Source of the DNA: Diploscapter coronatus
Lineage: Eukaryota; Nematoda; Chromadorea; Rhabditida; Rhabditidae
Direction of reading: 5' to 3'
Assembly (NCBI GenBank): GCA_964036155.1
Contig: OZ038423.1
Span: 48,251,249 to 48,315,248, forward strand
DNA length: 64,000 bases
Both the position numbers and the translations under genes were made by a program. Of the stretch, positions 1-12,430 are shown piece by piece. The notes below the pieces were generated by a model that saw nothing but the letters and a program-made list of their open reading frames with translations, ran no database searches and was not told the DNA's origin. Numbering within the stretch: position 1 is the first letter of the stretch; each line of letters begins with the position of its first letter.

Positions 1-19
1 GCAATTTTCCTTGCTTCAG

Positions 20-890
20 AAATCACAACGTAACAGAGGCGACGTTCTTTCGATTAGTTGGCGTCGACAACACGGCAGACTTCAACGTCTCTGCCGGCAA
101 CACGTTCGAGCACACTTTTGAGGTCTACCTTATTCTAATTTTTACTTAAATTTAAAAGTGTAGGTAAAGCGAAAAGGCTATTGGACGCTGTTCGTGGAGT
201 TTCCCGGCGACCGATACGCGAAATCGCCTAGGAAGGTGGGTTGTTCATGACTCGATAAAAGGAAATGCCTATTTCTCGACAAATTGCAAATCTCAAGACA
301 TAACGATACAAAGACAAGCAGGCCTAAGCAGACTTTCAGCTAGAATGAAAAATTATAGGGGAGGGATACGCAAATCAAGCTTTTTCTATAGAAAGTTAAT
401 ACACAGGGGGTACGCTCGAGCGATCTGACTTAAGACCTGCCTGTATTTGAAAACAAGCTTTAGCAAAATAATACGGGCAAAGATATCGTGTCCTACTCTC
501 CTCTATCTAATTTTTCCTACGTCTCATTTCATGATAAAATGCGACTTGCAAATTGCACAATTTCAGGGGTTTTTTTTCTAATATAATATTTTTAAACAGA
601 AAACCCTAAAAGGAATGTCATTGGTATTCTATTCTTTATAAAAATTATTTTAAAACTTATTGAAACATACATTTTAAAACTTTAGATTATTTCGCGAGAC
701 TCGTATCGGAAATGGGTGATGGAAGTTTACTATTACCCTGGAGCAGTAGGCTTCTCTGAATGGCACAAACTCAACCGACGCGGAGAAGTCCATGTTCACG
801 GATGATGATATCGTCAGGATTCTGAATCCATGCACGTCCGTCTACGCTTCTCAATATCTCTCTAAAGTGCGCATCACATTACACACTTAG
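20..890 (+). CDS. 3' end of an unrecognised gene (partial)
   Basis: Three exons are supported: 20-122, 164-235 and 750-890, joined in phase 0, with TAG at 888-890. The first follows TTGCTTCAG and its first base completes a codon from an exon outside the window, so the N-terminus is missing. About 105 residues are visible. They contain possible N-glycosylation sites (NVT, NVS, NGT, NST) and one cysteine near the C-terminus, which would suit a secreted or extracellular protein, but no domain was recognised. The acceptor before exon 750 (GAGCAGTAG) is weak for a nematode, so the last exon is less certain. The 514-nt intron contains an inverted-repeat element. The gene converges on the minus-strand ShKT gene. 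Confidence 0.5.
319..443 (-). repeat. Inverted-repeat element, family A (copy 1)
   Basis: This copy lies in the last intron of the partial gene, in opposite orientation to the copies at 35660-35833 and 46444-46612. Conserved blocks are AACTTTCTATAGAA, TCCCTCCCCTATA and GATCG(C/T)TCGAGCGTA. The ends CAGGCCTAAGCAGAC and CTTAAGACCTGCCTG form imperfect terminal inverted repeats. It encodes no protein and looks like a MITE. Confidence 0.7.
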
Positions 891-2076
891 GATTGAAACT
901 GGTCATGCCTTTATTGAATACCGTATTCTTTTGAATAGAAGTCCTTGGTCTTATAAACTATTCGGAAAATAGGATTTCTATTTGGAAGATTAGTTAGATT
1001 ATGTGGATGAATTCAGAAGGGCTTCAATTTCACCTAAAAATAAGGAATGTTGCAGAACATTTCAATTATCCTAAAATTATTAAATAATCATGATACGAAT
1101 TTTCTGTCATATAGAAGAAATTCTGAGCTCATCTATATTTTCTCCATACGTAATTTCGTCTAGCCTCTTCACGCATTTCAGTTTTTTTTTGACGGTACTT
1201 CGTCCGACTAGATATTTTATGCATTTTTCTATCTTCTATCTTTTCCCGGTTGTGTTTAGACAATTTGATACAAATTGTCTATTTTTGTAAAAGTTATCTA
1301 GATTTTGTAATTTTATGTGTTGAGCTTTAACGCGCATTTCATTGAGTACTTTTCTCCGAATAATTTTCCATTAATTGTGGGAGAGAAATACTTACAGTTT
1401 CGTATAGAATATTTCACCAATAAGTAAGGCTGCCACTGATACGTAAACCTTTCATAATTCACAGATATGTTCACTTTTGTCGTATTTAGGTCGCGAATAG
1501 ACGAGCAATTTATCAACCATGATTGTAAGTTGTCAATAAAATTGAAGAATACCCATTATTCTCATTAGTTTTATAATTTGTCTTATCTAGATTAAATTTT
1601 ATATCATTCAGTATTTGTTCCATATTAGATTTGCAAAACTGTATGTAGAGAACCGTTAATTTAACGAAAATAAAGACTACTTCGCAAAAATCTAATTTTA
1701 TTCCAATCAATTTCAGAAAATCCTTGAAAGTGATTACTTTCGACTCTATTGAAAGAGTCTTTTCAGTATTTTTCTCCCAGAGAATACAATTTTTCTTTTC
1801 GAAAATTAATTTTGAAAAAAATCGAAACTTTAGAAATTATTCCTAAACAAGCTTCCAACGTCTTCTAGCTCTCTAACTGGTAGAGGTTCGGGTTTTGGCT
1901 CCTGAAATTCATAAATAAAAGAACTCGCTCTGAACTTCTTTTATCTAAATAAGAATCTTCAGCTTTGAATGAAGTTAAACTTCAGTAAAAATTTCAATCA
2001 TTTGTTAAGTTGTTAAAAGTAATAAGGCAAGAATGTCGTATGTCATACGCTATTTTCCATCATTTTACTTTTTCTC
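891..2076. other. Gene-free stretch between convergent genes
   Basis: AT-rich sequence between the stop codons of two convergent genes. Open frames here are short, have no plausible splice signals and show no coding-like third-position pattern. I see no RNA gene. Confidence 0.6.
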
Positions 2077-3187
2077 TTAACTATTCTCTACAGCCTTATA
2101 AATTTTGAAAATCACGGAATTCCACACCTGTGGTATATTCGGATTTGTTACATTCATGAACCAGAATGGTGCTTGCTGATTATCTGTGGTGACATTCGGA
2201 GCTCCGATCGGCGTGCAAAGTGGTGGAGCGTTTTCTGGTGAGTAGAGCTGAACAAATTTTCATTTCTTCCACTAAAAAAGAGCATTGTTACCTCATCATT
2301 GCAATACCCGCAGGCCATTCGACAAACTCTGACAGCGAATTCGGCGTCGGCACAACTAAAATGAGATTTATACTCTTCAGCTAAAATGTTTATAATTTTA
2401 AATTCTTCTGATCCCTGATCTCTGGATAAATCAATTTGATATTTTAAGAAAAAAACCAAATTTTCTTTTGAAACTAACTTATAAAAATGACTAATCAGAT
2501 CGACACAATTTGATCGTTTAAAATTACAAATAAATCCAGGCTGATCAATCCGATTTTTTAATGAAAATACATCCGAATTTATATCGTATCATGTTTGAAT
2601 TCACCTAAACTTGCCCATTCCAGAATTCTTGAATCTTCTGCAGAACACAACGGAGTGTTTGTCTCTGCAAAGCGCTGGAGCCTTGCTTACGACTTTCGCG
2701 CTGTCGGGATGGATGTTGTCTAAAATATTTCGTAAAATTATCGAAGATAAAATTACCATTTAGAAGCTTTATAGGATAGTGGATTAAAAGCATCTTGAAT
2801 AGAGATAGTTACGGTAATATCCCATCGTCATAAACTTCCCATGCTGTTCAGAAAATACGATATTTCGAAACTATAGACAAGCCCCAAAGCTATGCTAAAT
2901 AAGGTAAGTAATGGACGAGTATTTTCTCGAACTATTTAGCATGGCTTGAAGGTCTATGTTTTCCAAACTAGCAAACAAAATTCTACTTTTCTCGATGTAT
3001 CGTCGGCACTCAGCACAACAGTCGATGGCGCTAAAGTCGTGGTCGGAGAGACATCTGAATATTTTCATCTTATCTTTCATAAAGGGAAAGAATTACCGTT
3101 TTTCAAACTGATCAGGTTGAGCCTTCCTCAAGGATTGGCAGGCTTGTTCACCAAAGCGATCTCGGCAGCAAGGTAAGGAGGCGGTAT
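2077..3187 (-). CDS. ShKT-domain protein with two cysteine modules (5' end unresolved)
   Basis: Exons on the minus strand: 3187-3097, 3054-2987, 2719-2611, 2355-2292 and 2247-2077 (TAA 2077-2079); all phases close. The first two exons encode a module beginning PCCRD and ending CCAECR, with seven cysteines. The next two encode a textbook six-cysteine ShKT domain (CRD...C...C...C-x3-C-x2-C) ending MACGYC. A Pro/Asn-rich tail follows. ShKT domains are common in secreted nematode proteins such as tyrosinases, metalloproteases and standalone secreted proteins; no enzyme domain is visible here. The start and signal peptide are upstream of 3187 and could not be placed. The last exon could instead splice at CAG/GTGTGG near 2128. 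A GATA-site cluster lies upstream. Confidence 0.75.
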
Positions 3188-3429
3188 CTGAAAATTGAAG
3201 CCATCATAATTGGGAGTTAATTGTTTAAATGTTGACAAACATAACGACATCAACTAATGACATCTTGATATTCTTATATAGCAAAATTGTTGGAGCGTAT
3301 TACATTATAAAGTTATTAGTATTGAACTACTTGCTAAGCTAGCGCAATTGAATAAAACACTATATAAAAGCCACTATGATAATTTTTGATGCTTATCACA
3401 AAATTCTTCCAAAATATCTCCCAACCCCA

Positions 3430-4500
3430 GAAATTTATCATTATCTTTCTAATCCACTGCCAATTGGGATGTCGCATATTATCAGATTATCGTTATCACC
3501 TGGCTTTCATTTTCTTTGATATCGCATTGTTTCTCCCTGGCCTGCATTCTTTTCATTGAAACCATTCTTCTTTTCCATTGTGATATTTTTTATATTTCTT
3601 CTCTCAAAATAGTTTTCGTCTTTTTCCCTCTGATTTATTATCATATCTCAGACTTCTATTTTCCTTCTTTCATGATATTTTCTCTTCTATAATCATATTT
3701 CTAACATCTTTCAGTTCATATAACTCTCACTATATGTTCTGTCTCTTTATATATTTCTTTTATTCATATGGTATTTTCCAATTTCTCCACTTCTCATCAC
3801 TAATTTTCCCATTATATTTCCCCTTTCTATAGAATATTTCTGGCTGTTTATTTCTCTAATATTCACATAATGTTTCCACCATTTTACATTTGCATCTTTA
3901 CATATCTAACCCGTTATATGCCTTCACCACACATTCACTGTTCTATATCATTAATTAGGGCAAGCATCTGCCTTTTTCCCTAACGCCCTCTCATATTTTC
4001 ATGATATTTCGTCATTTATCATCATTCCTCTATTTTATATCAATCTATCATTATTCCTTATTGATATTTTTTACTATCATCATCGATCTGTAAATAGCTC
4101 GCAGTTTATCTGAAACAGCAAAAGAAATGGATATGAGGAGTAAAATGACCCGGATTATTCATATTTTAATACTTGAAACTTTTGTTTTCTATTTTCCTTT
4201 ACATTCATTGAACCTTACAACTGAAATATCTATGTTTTTCATCAATGTCATTTCTTTATCATCTGAAATTTGTTTTTGCTAAAATATTGTCAAAATCTAT
4301 CAAATTTTCTCGTTATCTAACTTTCTTTTCCCTCTATTTTATCAATACTCTCCCTTTTATCATTTTAGAAGTTGTATATTTTCCGCGACCTTCATTCTTC
4401 GCATATCTCTTCAAAGTTGGAACGATCTCCCGCTTCACGTTTTATCGATTTCTTATCAGTTTTATCAGTTAGCTGAGGCGGTTTTTCTACTGATAAGTTG
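3430..4500. promoter_or_regulatory. GATA-factor site cluster upstream of the ShKT gene
   Basis: The plus strand carries TTATCAGATTATCGTTATCA at 3479-3498, many further TTATC/TATCA copies, and near 4450-4500 CTTATCAGT (4452-4460), TTTATCAGT (4461-4469) and ACTGATAAG (4489-4497). In C. elegans ACTGATAA is the preferred intestinal ELT-2 site. The cluster starts about 240 bp beyond the first exon found for the minus-strand ShKT gene. Intestinal expression of that gene is an inference. Confidence 0.4.
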
Positions 4501-5886
4501 ATAGAGACAAAGACTTTGTTTGCTTGTTAAAAGTTCTCCCGCAAAGCGTTCTTATATCGCCATTATTTTATGCTGCAAATATCGATCATGATTTTAGTTA
4601 ATTTAATAATTAGTTAATTAAAGCGAGATTATACCCCAAGGATCATAGTTATTACAAATTCTCCAATTGCGTATACCTTTGAAACATTTTTTCTATCAAA
4701 AATACATTTACCCTCAAAATTTCATGCGTTTCTAAATTTTTCGAGATTCTCTATTATTTCAAAAAAATTTTATCCGTCCAGCGCAATGACCATAAAATGT
4801 CTGATCAAAAATCCTATCTTTCAAAAATCGTCATTTTTAGTTTTATCATATCTCCCAAAATCCTCTACTTAATTGTTATCGCTTCGTTTATTTACCCCTG
4901 ATTTTCTCAATCACTCGAAAATGTGCAAAACAGTGCGAAGAACGAGAATTCGCCCTATCGAAGAAAAAATCACTCCGACCGACGAAAAACTACGAATCGA
5001 GCAAATCTATATACGGAAAACGACCTGACAAACACACTTTAGTGGCTCGATTTTGCTCTTTTTAGGGTTTAGCACACAGCAAATACCTACCGAACGCAAT
5101 AACGTACATATTTTATTTTGATATATCATAAAATTCTTATGATACCTATTTAGGAACAGAAATTTTTAGATTCTGATCTAAAAGTTATATTTTTCGCAAT
5201 TTTTCATCATCTGACCCCGGAATACTTTCAACCAGAATAATATTCTAGTGGAGAGGATTCAAAAAGAAATTTTCTTTAATAAAAGTAGTTACGTAAGGAC
5301 ACAAAATGGCGTTTCGCTAAAAAAATTGACTTAAGCCTGCCTAGATCTGCTTTTTGGAGATGTATCATGCTGTTTTGTATCTTGGTACTTTCGATTTCAA
5401 TTTGTCTCCTACTTCCCAAACCAAACCCTGGCGATCAATTTGTGAATCTGTCATTTATCATTATGGCATCGTGTTACAATTGCAAATCTGCCGCCATTTT
5501 TGGCAAAAAATGGGACAATGGATGAAGCCGAACCACTCACCGTTCTTTATTTCTAATGATTTTTGACTATTCGACGATCTTCATCGCTGCCATCACTAAT
5601 CATCAACATATCGTTGTCTCTTTCTCTCAACAATGCTGATTAGCCGGTTCATCATCTACCAAACCGTAAAACCTGTCCGCACTTTTGAAATTCCAAACCT
5701 AGTCGCTTTTTCTCGTAAATCGAGCGATATTTCTTGAAATCCGGTTTCTTTTTCGTATCTCGAAATTCAACTCTTTTTCTCCGTATCAATTTCACTTTGA
5801 GATAGAAGGGATAGGGTGACGATATGATTTATTGCAAATCACCAATTTTGAGAAAATACCCCCCGTATATCTAACAGATTGTTTAA

Positions 5887-6056
5887 GTAGAGTCCGCAAG
5901 CTTCGCTTACTTTGTGAAGCAAAAATCGGTTAATTTTTTAGGAGCATCGGTTTGGAAAAACGAAAACTTTTCAGTGCTTTAAAAGACAACCCTGATTCAA
6001 TGGTGTAGGTTTTGAAACGCTAGCCTCAATTTCGCAAAATCGCTTGCGGGCTCTAT
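5887..6056. repeat. Inverted-repeat element, family C (copy 1)
   Basis: About 170 bp bounded by GTAGAGTCCGCAAGC and CTTGCGGGCTCTAT, nearly perfect terminal inverted repeats. The second copy at 38469-38834 has the same ends and also shares an inner CTTCGCTTACTTT-type block. Non-coding MITE. Confidence 0.75.
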
Positions 6057-8995
6057 GCTTAGATTAGCATATGGCAAGAGAAAATTTGCAATTTAAATTG
6101 GAAATTTTTGATTTATAGTAAGTGCCATATGTGAACGTTCAACAACCTTGAAATTAACGACTGAAATTGCCATTTCTAGCGATTGTTCTCAAAATTTTTG
6201 ACATTTTTCATGAATGCTTCAAAATTTTCTATCCAATATTGAAAATCGCAAGCCTTCAATTGTCGTTCTATCATCGTGAGATATTTTATTTTAAAAAATC
6301 TCCATTTGCAAAATAAATAGTTATTTGTATTGATTTATGGAAATCAGACCCATTCTTACGCAGTTTTCGTTCTCAACGATACTATACCCATTTCAATCGT
6401 TTTTACATCTTATGTTGTTGTTGTTGGTTTAATCGCTTTTTGGCACGTCCTTGAAACGGTTGATAAAATCTCTTTCCATTCTTAATAATAGAAATGCTTA
6501 ACCGTCTGGTATGTTTAAACTTTGCTTTCCTTGCCACTTGCAATAAGACGCGTTTTACACATGCATTTGCATGGAATCGGTCTGCGTAAAATTTTCGCCA
6601 ATACCAATTGTAAAATCAACTTTTGTCAATGGGAAGTGTGTCAGATTCAAAGAAAGCTAGAGATTTTCGCACTTGGGCATATTTTACGCCTTGTATAATT
6701 TATCATCTTTCTCATCGTTTGTGCAAATAGCTAGATTTTGCCTAATGAGGTTCTTGAATTATCATAAATCACGCCTTTGTCATTTAGAAATAGATATTTT
6801 GGATTCATGATTTGAAACATTTTTTTAAATGAGATCTTGTTGTATTGTTGATTAGTGAGGAAATCGATATTCATGAATTAAATAATAAGAATTCGAATTT
6901 GGGACGAAATAGTGAGTCGCGTAGAGGAGAAGCGAGACGAATGGCGCAATTTTTGAATATCGACGTGTTCTCTCCAATCAATGATAGGAGGATATTTTTC
7001 ATTTATATAATGCATCATCATGATCTTCATACACCTACAACATTGCAAAATTCAGCCAAATGGTGTCCTTTAATAATCATAAGTCATATCGCAATCATTC
7101 AAAATCCCGCAAAATTTAGCATTTTGATCTCAAGAAAAGCCTTGCTCCGAACGGTTTCCTAATCACCTCAAACCCTTCCGGTTTCTAGAAAATTAGAGAT
7201 TATTAGAAAAACGGAGACCGGAAAGAAAAAAATCTGTCGGAGTCTGGAGAATTTCATATTTTCCTCTCATATAGGCTGATTTGCAAACATTAGGCATGCC
7301 TTTCCTCTGCGCGAAGTTTCAAGAGTGAATGCGAACCTTCTCAGCAGCTTTTCACACCACTTCTCTTTATCTTTTATGGTCTCTTCATTTTCTATATTAT
7401 TTCCTTATTTTTGTCTCTTTTCCTCTTTGTTTGCCACACTATTTCTTAGTTTCTAACTCTTGTCCCCTCAAAAGTGCCTTTGTTTTGCATTAGCCTTATC
7501 ATTAAACTGTTTCTTTCTTTCACACCTCTTCAAGCCTTGCTACATTTTCGGTTTTGAATGCGAAATGAGGATTGTTTTGACTAATTGCGCATTATTGATA
7601 CGTTTCATGCAAAGTTATTATCTATCATCGTCTTTGGTGTTATAGTTATTGGTAATGCCGAGTCTTTCACCCTCAACATGTTCTTTCCTATACCCTTTTC
7701 TTGGAGCACTTGTAGAATATTGCAAAGATCGAGTATTTTCTTATTTTTTGCTATAAAATAAATAACTCTTAGCTCTCGAGTACTAATGTCATGTTATTTT
7801 CGCGTTTATATTTGCTCTATTGTATTTTCGTCAATAGGCAAAAGCCACGCCTTGTCGCTATTCTACAAAAGAATGCGCGTAATTTCAATTACTTTTCCGT
7901 TTCAATTATATTTCAACTAGAAGTTATGCTTTCCAAACTTATGTTAATTTTTACGGTTTTTCTATGTTTTCTTCATAATTATTAGGGTCTAGTGGACAAT
8001 AGATAAGCAAATTTTATGTGTCTTCATGTTTTGCATAGAGGCTATTAGCTACTGAAAAGCGGCTACTGATGGGCCTTTGTTTGCATATTAATTTGCATTT
8101 GCGCGATGGCATGATAGTGTTATTCCTATTCTTATATTCTTACGACTTTGGCGATAAATTAGTCTAAACCTTCATTTCCTACAAGATTCTAGCTGATTTA
8201 GAGTTGTTTCATTTTTATGTTCTACTAGACTTGTTGGAAGATAATTTGTTTTAAGAAAAGAATAGCTGTTTTGAAACTAGATATTTTGAACTAATGAGAA
8301 ATTTCTTTCAGTCACAGTCAAGTATTAAATCAGCAGTGATAATTTCGAAATTCTATCAAATGTTATAAATTTCATTTTCTTCTTTCTTTGAAATTTTAAT
8401 CGAAGTCGGACTATTATTTACTTTTCATACTTTTTCGGGTATAGTGAATTTCTTTTAGCCTCCTTATTTGACGAAATGCTTGGCGCTTATTCACCAAGGG
8501 CTTATTGTACATCATATTTGTCAATGTTTCATGAAGCTGTTCCTTTCCAAGACCTTCTTCCAAAATTTCTCGTCCCCTTTACTAGCGCTCTTCAAATAAT
8601 AAACAATAAGCAAGCCGTACGCGAGCTCCGTAAATTTTTTAATGGATTTTTTCCTATACATTTTCACTAGAAAATTAATACCAATTATTGGAATAATTTT
8701 ATTTTCGACGTCATGCACATTTTTTGAAAAAATATCTCTGATATAATCTCAGAGTCTACACTTCATTTTACTATCCATCATGTTTAAAAACTTCCCATCT
8801 CGATACCTAGCCCTCGATAGTTAATTTTATGAGATTATTGCCTCTAAACTTATAGAAACTACCTAGTATTCTTGTTGCACTCGGGGTTATTTTGTATATC
8901 ACTTGGCTTACTACTTTCTACGTTTCAAAATATTCCATAGTCATACTCGTTTTCGATTATTAATTAACTGATTTCAAAATATTCCAGGTTCCTAA

Positions 8996-9591
8996 ATGGA
9001 GGATTGGAACGAGAACGAGGTGGTGCACCCGCTGAAGTGCGTATTGGTGGGGGACGCGGCCGTCGGAAAGACCTGCCTCATCGTCTCCTACACCACAAAT
9101 GGATTCCCGCAGCATTACACCGCGACCGCGTTCGATAATTATTCAGGTAAAGTTTTTAACGATAAAAGTTGCATTAGGGAGTCATGAAAGGTTGAATATT
9201 TCTGCATAGAATTGTGATTTCTACAATCCTACCCAGGAGATAAATTATTAAGGTAGTTGGTATTGATTAAAATTATATAAAAATTCTTTAAATAGGGTAT
9301 TATAGTTTTTTTAAACCCAGTTCGGCAAATGCACTAACGATTGATTTTTCAATTGATTGGTTGAAATTTTAAAAATTTATATTAGAAGCTTCGTATTATT
9401 CAATTATTTCCTGTTTTTAAATCAGCCGAATACGGCTTCTCATCAAAGTAGAGAATTTCAAGTATATTTATCAAAAAAGATTGAAATGTATCCAGAAATT
9501 TCTATTTTCAAATCGAACTTATTAAATTTTAGTAGTGGTTCGAGTCGACAAACGACCCATTCAACTACAACTTCATGATACTGCTGGACAG
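8996..9591 (+). CDS. chw-1: Chp/Wrch-type Rho GTPase, N-terminal exons (CHW-1)
   Basis: Exons 8996-9146 and 9533-9591 encode 70 residues in phase. The P-loop GDAAVGKT is at residues 19-26, a Rho-like effector region (FDNYS) follows, and G3 DTAGQ ends exon 2. The P-loop has Ala where classical Rho proteins have Gly12; the same substitution is a known feature of C. elegans CHW-1, which together with linkage to egl-9 supports the name. The start follows a probable trans-splice acceptor ATATTCCAG and an in-frame TAA, so no earlier start exists. No intact exon for G4, G5 or the C-terminus was found in the next 7.3 kb; a degenerate third exon appears near 9856-9996. The gene is probably broken, or its remaining exons are missing from this assembly. 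Confidence 0.85.
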
Positions 9592-9610
9592 GTTAGCTTA
9601 TTTCTAAATA

Positions 9611-9790
9611 CAGACCTAGGGAGCGTTTTTCTCAGGCGGAAATAAACTATAGGGGATAGGCCGCAAGCACGAATTCATAGCTATGATACTGATCGCATTC
9701 GTGGAAAACTTAACAAATTGCAAATTGGAGAGTGAAATTTGTCCTTAAGTATATATATTGGGGGTAGGTCGCAAGAGTCATCTGACGATC
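9611..9790 (+). repeat. Family B element, possibly two nested copies
   Basis: Starts CAGACCTAGGGAGC and contains two related blocks, GGGGATAGGCCGCAAG and GGGGGTAGGTCGCAAG, about 110 bp apart. The same start and block occur on the minus strand at 29605-29692. It sits directly after the second chw-1 exon, between it and the decayed third exon. Confidence 0.55.
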
Positions 9791-9855
9791 GCCCTCACTA
9801 GAAGTTTAAATATTTTAAAAATCAACTAACTGAAATTATTCGAAACCCTTGCCAG

Positions 9856-9996
9856 CGGTCCAAGGGGTTTTTGCAACAAAGCAGCTTCGAGTTGCATTTG
9901 TTTATTCCTGTTCGTAACATAGGGAATCGACTGAACCACCGCGAAATCCGCCTGATCCTTCCGACGGTGACGATCCTTGTAGTTCCTAATTTGTCT
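9856..9996 (+). pseudogene. chw-1: Decayed third exon of chw-1
   Basis: After a CAG acceptor at 9853-9855 one frame stays open and includes REIRLILPTVTILVV. This aligns without gaps to the Rho segment that normally reads E-I-x-x-x-x-P-x-x-P-x-L-L-V-G. The invariant Trp before it, the GTxxDL motif after it and the D-x-x-RPLxY motif expected at the exon start are absent, and one extra codon is needed upstream. The pattern is that of an exon that has lost constraint. Alternatively the similarity is chance and the true exon is elsewhere. Confidence 0.4.
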
Positions 9997-11939
9997 CCAT
10001 TTTATAAATTACACATCGATTCATATCAGTCCAATATTAGTTTCAAATTACAAGCTTAATGGACTAGCTCTATTGAAGCATGTTCAAAATTTGAGGCTTT
10101 TTCTAGCTATCATAACCTCAGATCAGCCCTAAGGACGATTATAAGAAAATTCAGTTATCTTAGCACGGATTTAATTGAAACATATTATTTTTAAATCGAT
10201 ATGCGAACAGACGATTATTGCCATAATGAGTTCATCAAAATATCGTATATTTTGTGGTTAATTAAAATAGTTCTGAATTTATGGAGATTTTTAATTCTGC
10301 TAGTTTTGAATTGAATCAGTATTATCAATGAATTCAGGGTATGTTCTTGATTGTGTTTGAGCGAATAATTCAGTTGTGAAAATTTGGCGACGATGATTTT
10401 TGTGTGCTGATGAAATCAAAATTCTTTTCTGAGGAGGAAATTCTGAACAATTTGTCTTAGCTTTAATATTATAAATAATTCATTTTGCCTTTTTGGAATA
10501 AGTTTTGATCATTATTGTGTACGTATTGTATAACTTTCAAATGATAAAAGAATTTCCAAATTCTTAAAGCTTAAAATTTAAATGATGTGAAAAACAAGCG
10601 AATTTGTGTATGCATTATTTCAAAATATTCTATCGTTTCCAACTTTCATGTCTCAGAAATATGTGCATTACAAAATTAAAAACTTAATATATTACGTTCG
10701 ATATGTACGGTTTTAACATTATTATCAAAATCAAGATCATAGATTTGGTGCCAGTTTCATATATCAAAAGCGTCTATTTTGGGCTCTACAACTCTCTAGT
10801 AATGAGGACTGGGGCTTATCACTCTATTCTGATGACATATCAACATTTATAAGACTATTCTTAAACATCTATAAGTGACCAAATATAATCCTGTCAAACA
10901 ATATGATTTGGTACCCTTAATATGCATATAATAAGATAATCTTTATCATTTACACCATGTAGAGCATATTACGAAGGTCATAGTTCAATGTTAATCAACT
11001 GACTAACATTTTAATCGATAAGGGATCGATCAGGCATTATCGATTATAATTAGGTTAATATCACAAATTTGATGCCTTAACAATGAGCAAGCCCGCTTTG
11101 TTATTTGGTCACAAAATCATTCCTTGTCAACAATAACAAAGCCTTATCGTTTTAAATACCGTATTCATTAAACTTTCTTTTCGAAAAAAACTTTATCACC
11201 AAAATTCGTTATTTTTAGAAGCCATAAAATTCATGTAGCGATTTTTGGTTTTAAGCCTCATAAAATTTGATATTTCGCCTGAAAATTTTGAGGAAAATAA
11301 TATTTTTCGAAAATCTCGAGATATTTTTGAATCCTTGTCTATATTCTCACGTATTTTGTAGCATTGTTTATTAGATTAGAGCATATAAAAGAGCAAATTT
11401 TCTGTTATTTTTCCGAATTTTAGCGAAAATTCACGTATTTGTGCGAAATGTGCGGACAATTTCACATCGCTCGTATAAATTTTCGAGCAGGGAATTCGAA
11501 AACTCCCTAACAAAAATTTTAGTTCGAAATGCAATTATACTCGACACTTGTGTATAATTATTGATTATACATAAGTTTGATAAATTTCAAGTTATTATGT
11601 GCAGCTGATTTGGGATTATTTTTGATTTCGAAAGTTATTTTTCTTTTACGATTTTTTAGATATTTTAGAAAATTAATCAGTAACTGTGTGTTTAAAATAT
11701 CTTTCTTCGGAAAGACTCGTCATTCCTTTTTAGTATAACTCATTGCCAATTCTTCTACTACTTGAATCATAGCCCCGGGCTTATGATATTTTGCTGAAAC
11801 CGAGTGAAAATGTGTGAAGGAAGGCGGGGAAAGGGGAAAGGAAATTAAGAGTGGTGGAGAGTGAAACAGCATTAAAGATTAGAGAAGTGGGAAAGACGGG
11901 AAAGTAACTGACAAATATGCATGAAATAGCATTGTTAAT

Positions 11940-12430
11940 GGGAGAGTCAGAGATAGCAGACGGCTAGAGAGGTAGAGTAGTGCGAGAAATAGTAAGGAAA
12001 ATAATGATAAGGTGAGAGGCGCAGAGAAAAACAAAGGTCGGACACCAAATGCATAAGAATACGTGCAAAAGCGCTCGTTTCGGCGGCACCGCGCTGGGCC
12101 AGGGGCATGAGAAAATGCAAAACGAGAGAAACGGAGAAAACCGACGAAATACTACCGCTAAATGAGAGAGTGCAGAGAAGACGAGCAAGAAAGAAAGACC
12201 ACTCGTCAGCGATAAACGCAGAGCGAAGAAGAAATAGCGTGCAAATTTGAGATACGAAAAGAAATACAGCTGGTAAATTGCGCTGGGAAAGTAGAGACGA
12301 CAGAGAAAACGTCGAAATTTCTCCCCAGCGTTGCGTCGTCACTTCTAATTTCTCTCGTTCCCTCCTCTACTTTTTGTTGTTTTCTCTCTCTAAATCTCCG
12401 TTTTTGATATGTTCCCTCCACTTTCCTCGT
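11940..12430. repeat. Purine/pyrimidine-switch repeat with GAGAAATAGCG motif
   Basis: The plus strand is GA-rich from about 11.94 to 12.34 kb and switches to CT-rich until 12.43 kb, with short inverted segments such as GCTGGG...CCCAGC at the switch. Motifs GAGAAATAG and AAATAGCGTGC recur at 20.05 kb and 21.5 kb inside egl-9 introns. This copy contains ATACGTGC at about 12060. No coding function is seen. Confidence 0.5.

Larger units (their letters stand above)
3188..8995. other. Gene-free 5.8 kb between ShKT gene and chw-1
   Basis: No exon set was found here. The missing first exon of the ShKT gene may lie within it. Positions 3400-4500 are strongly T-rich with recurrent TTATC. A family C element sits at 5887-6056. 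Open frames near 6845-7162 and 8476-8670 are isolated, have no splice context and the latter overlaps an equally open frame on the other strand, so they are left out. Confidence 0.6.

Noticed and set aside
11947..12342. 131-codon minus-strand frame rich in Ser, Leu and Phe
   Set aside because: It is the complement of GA-rich repeat sequence; composition explains its openness.
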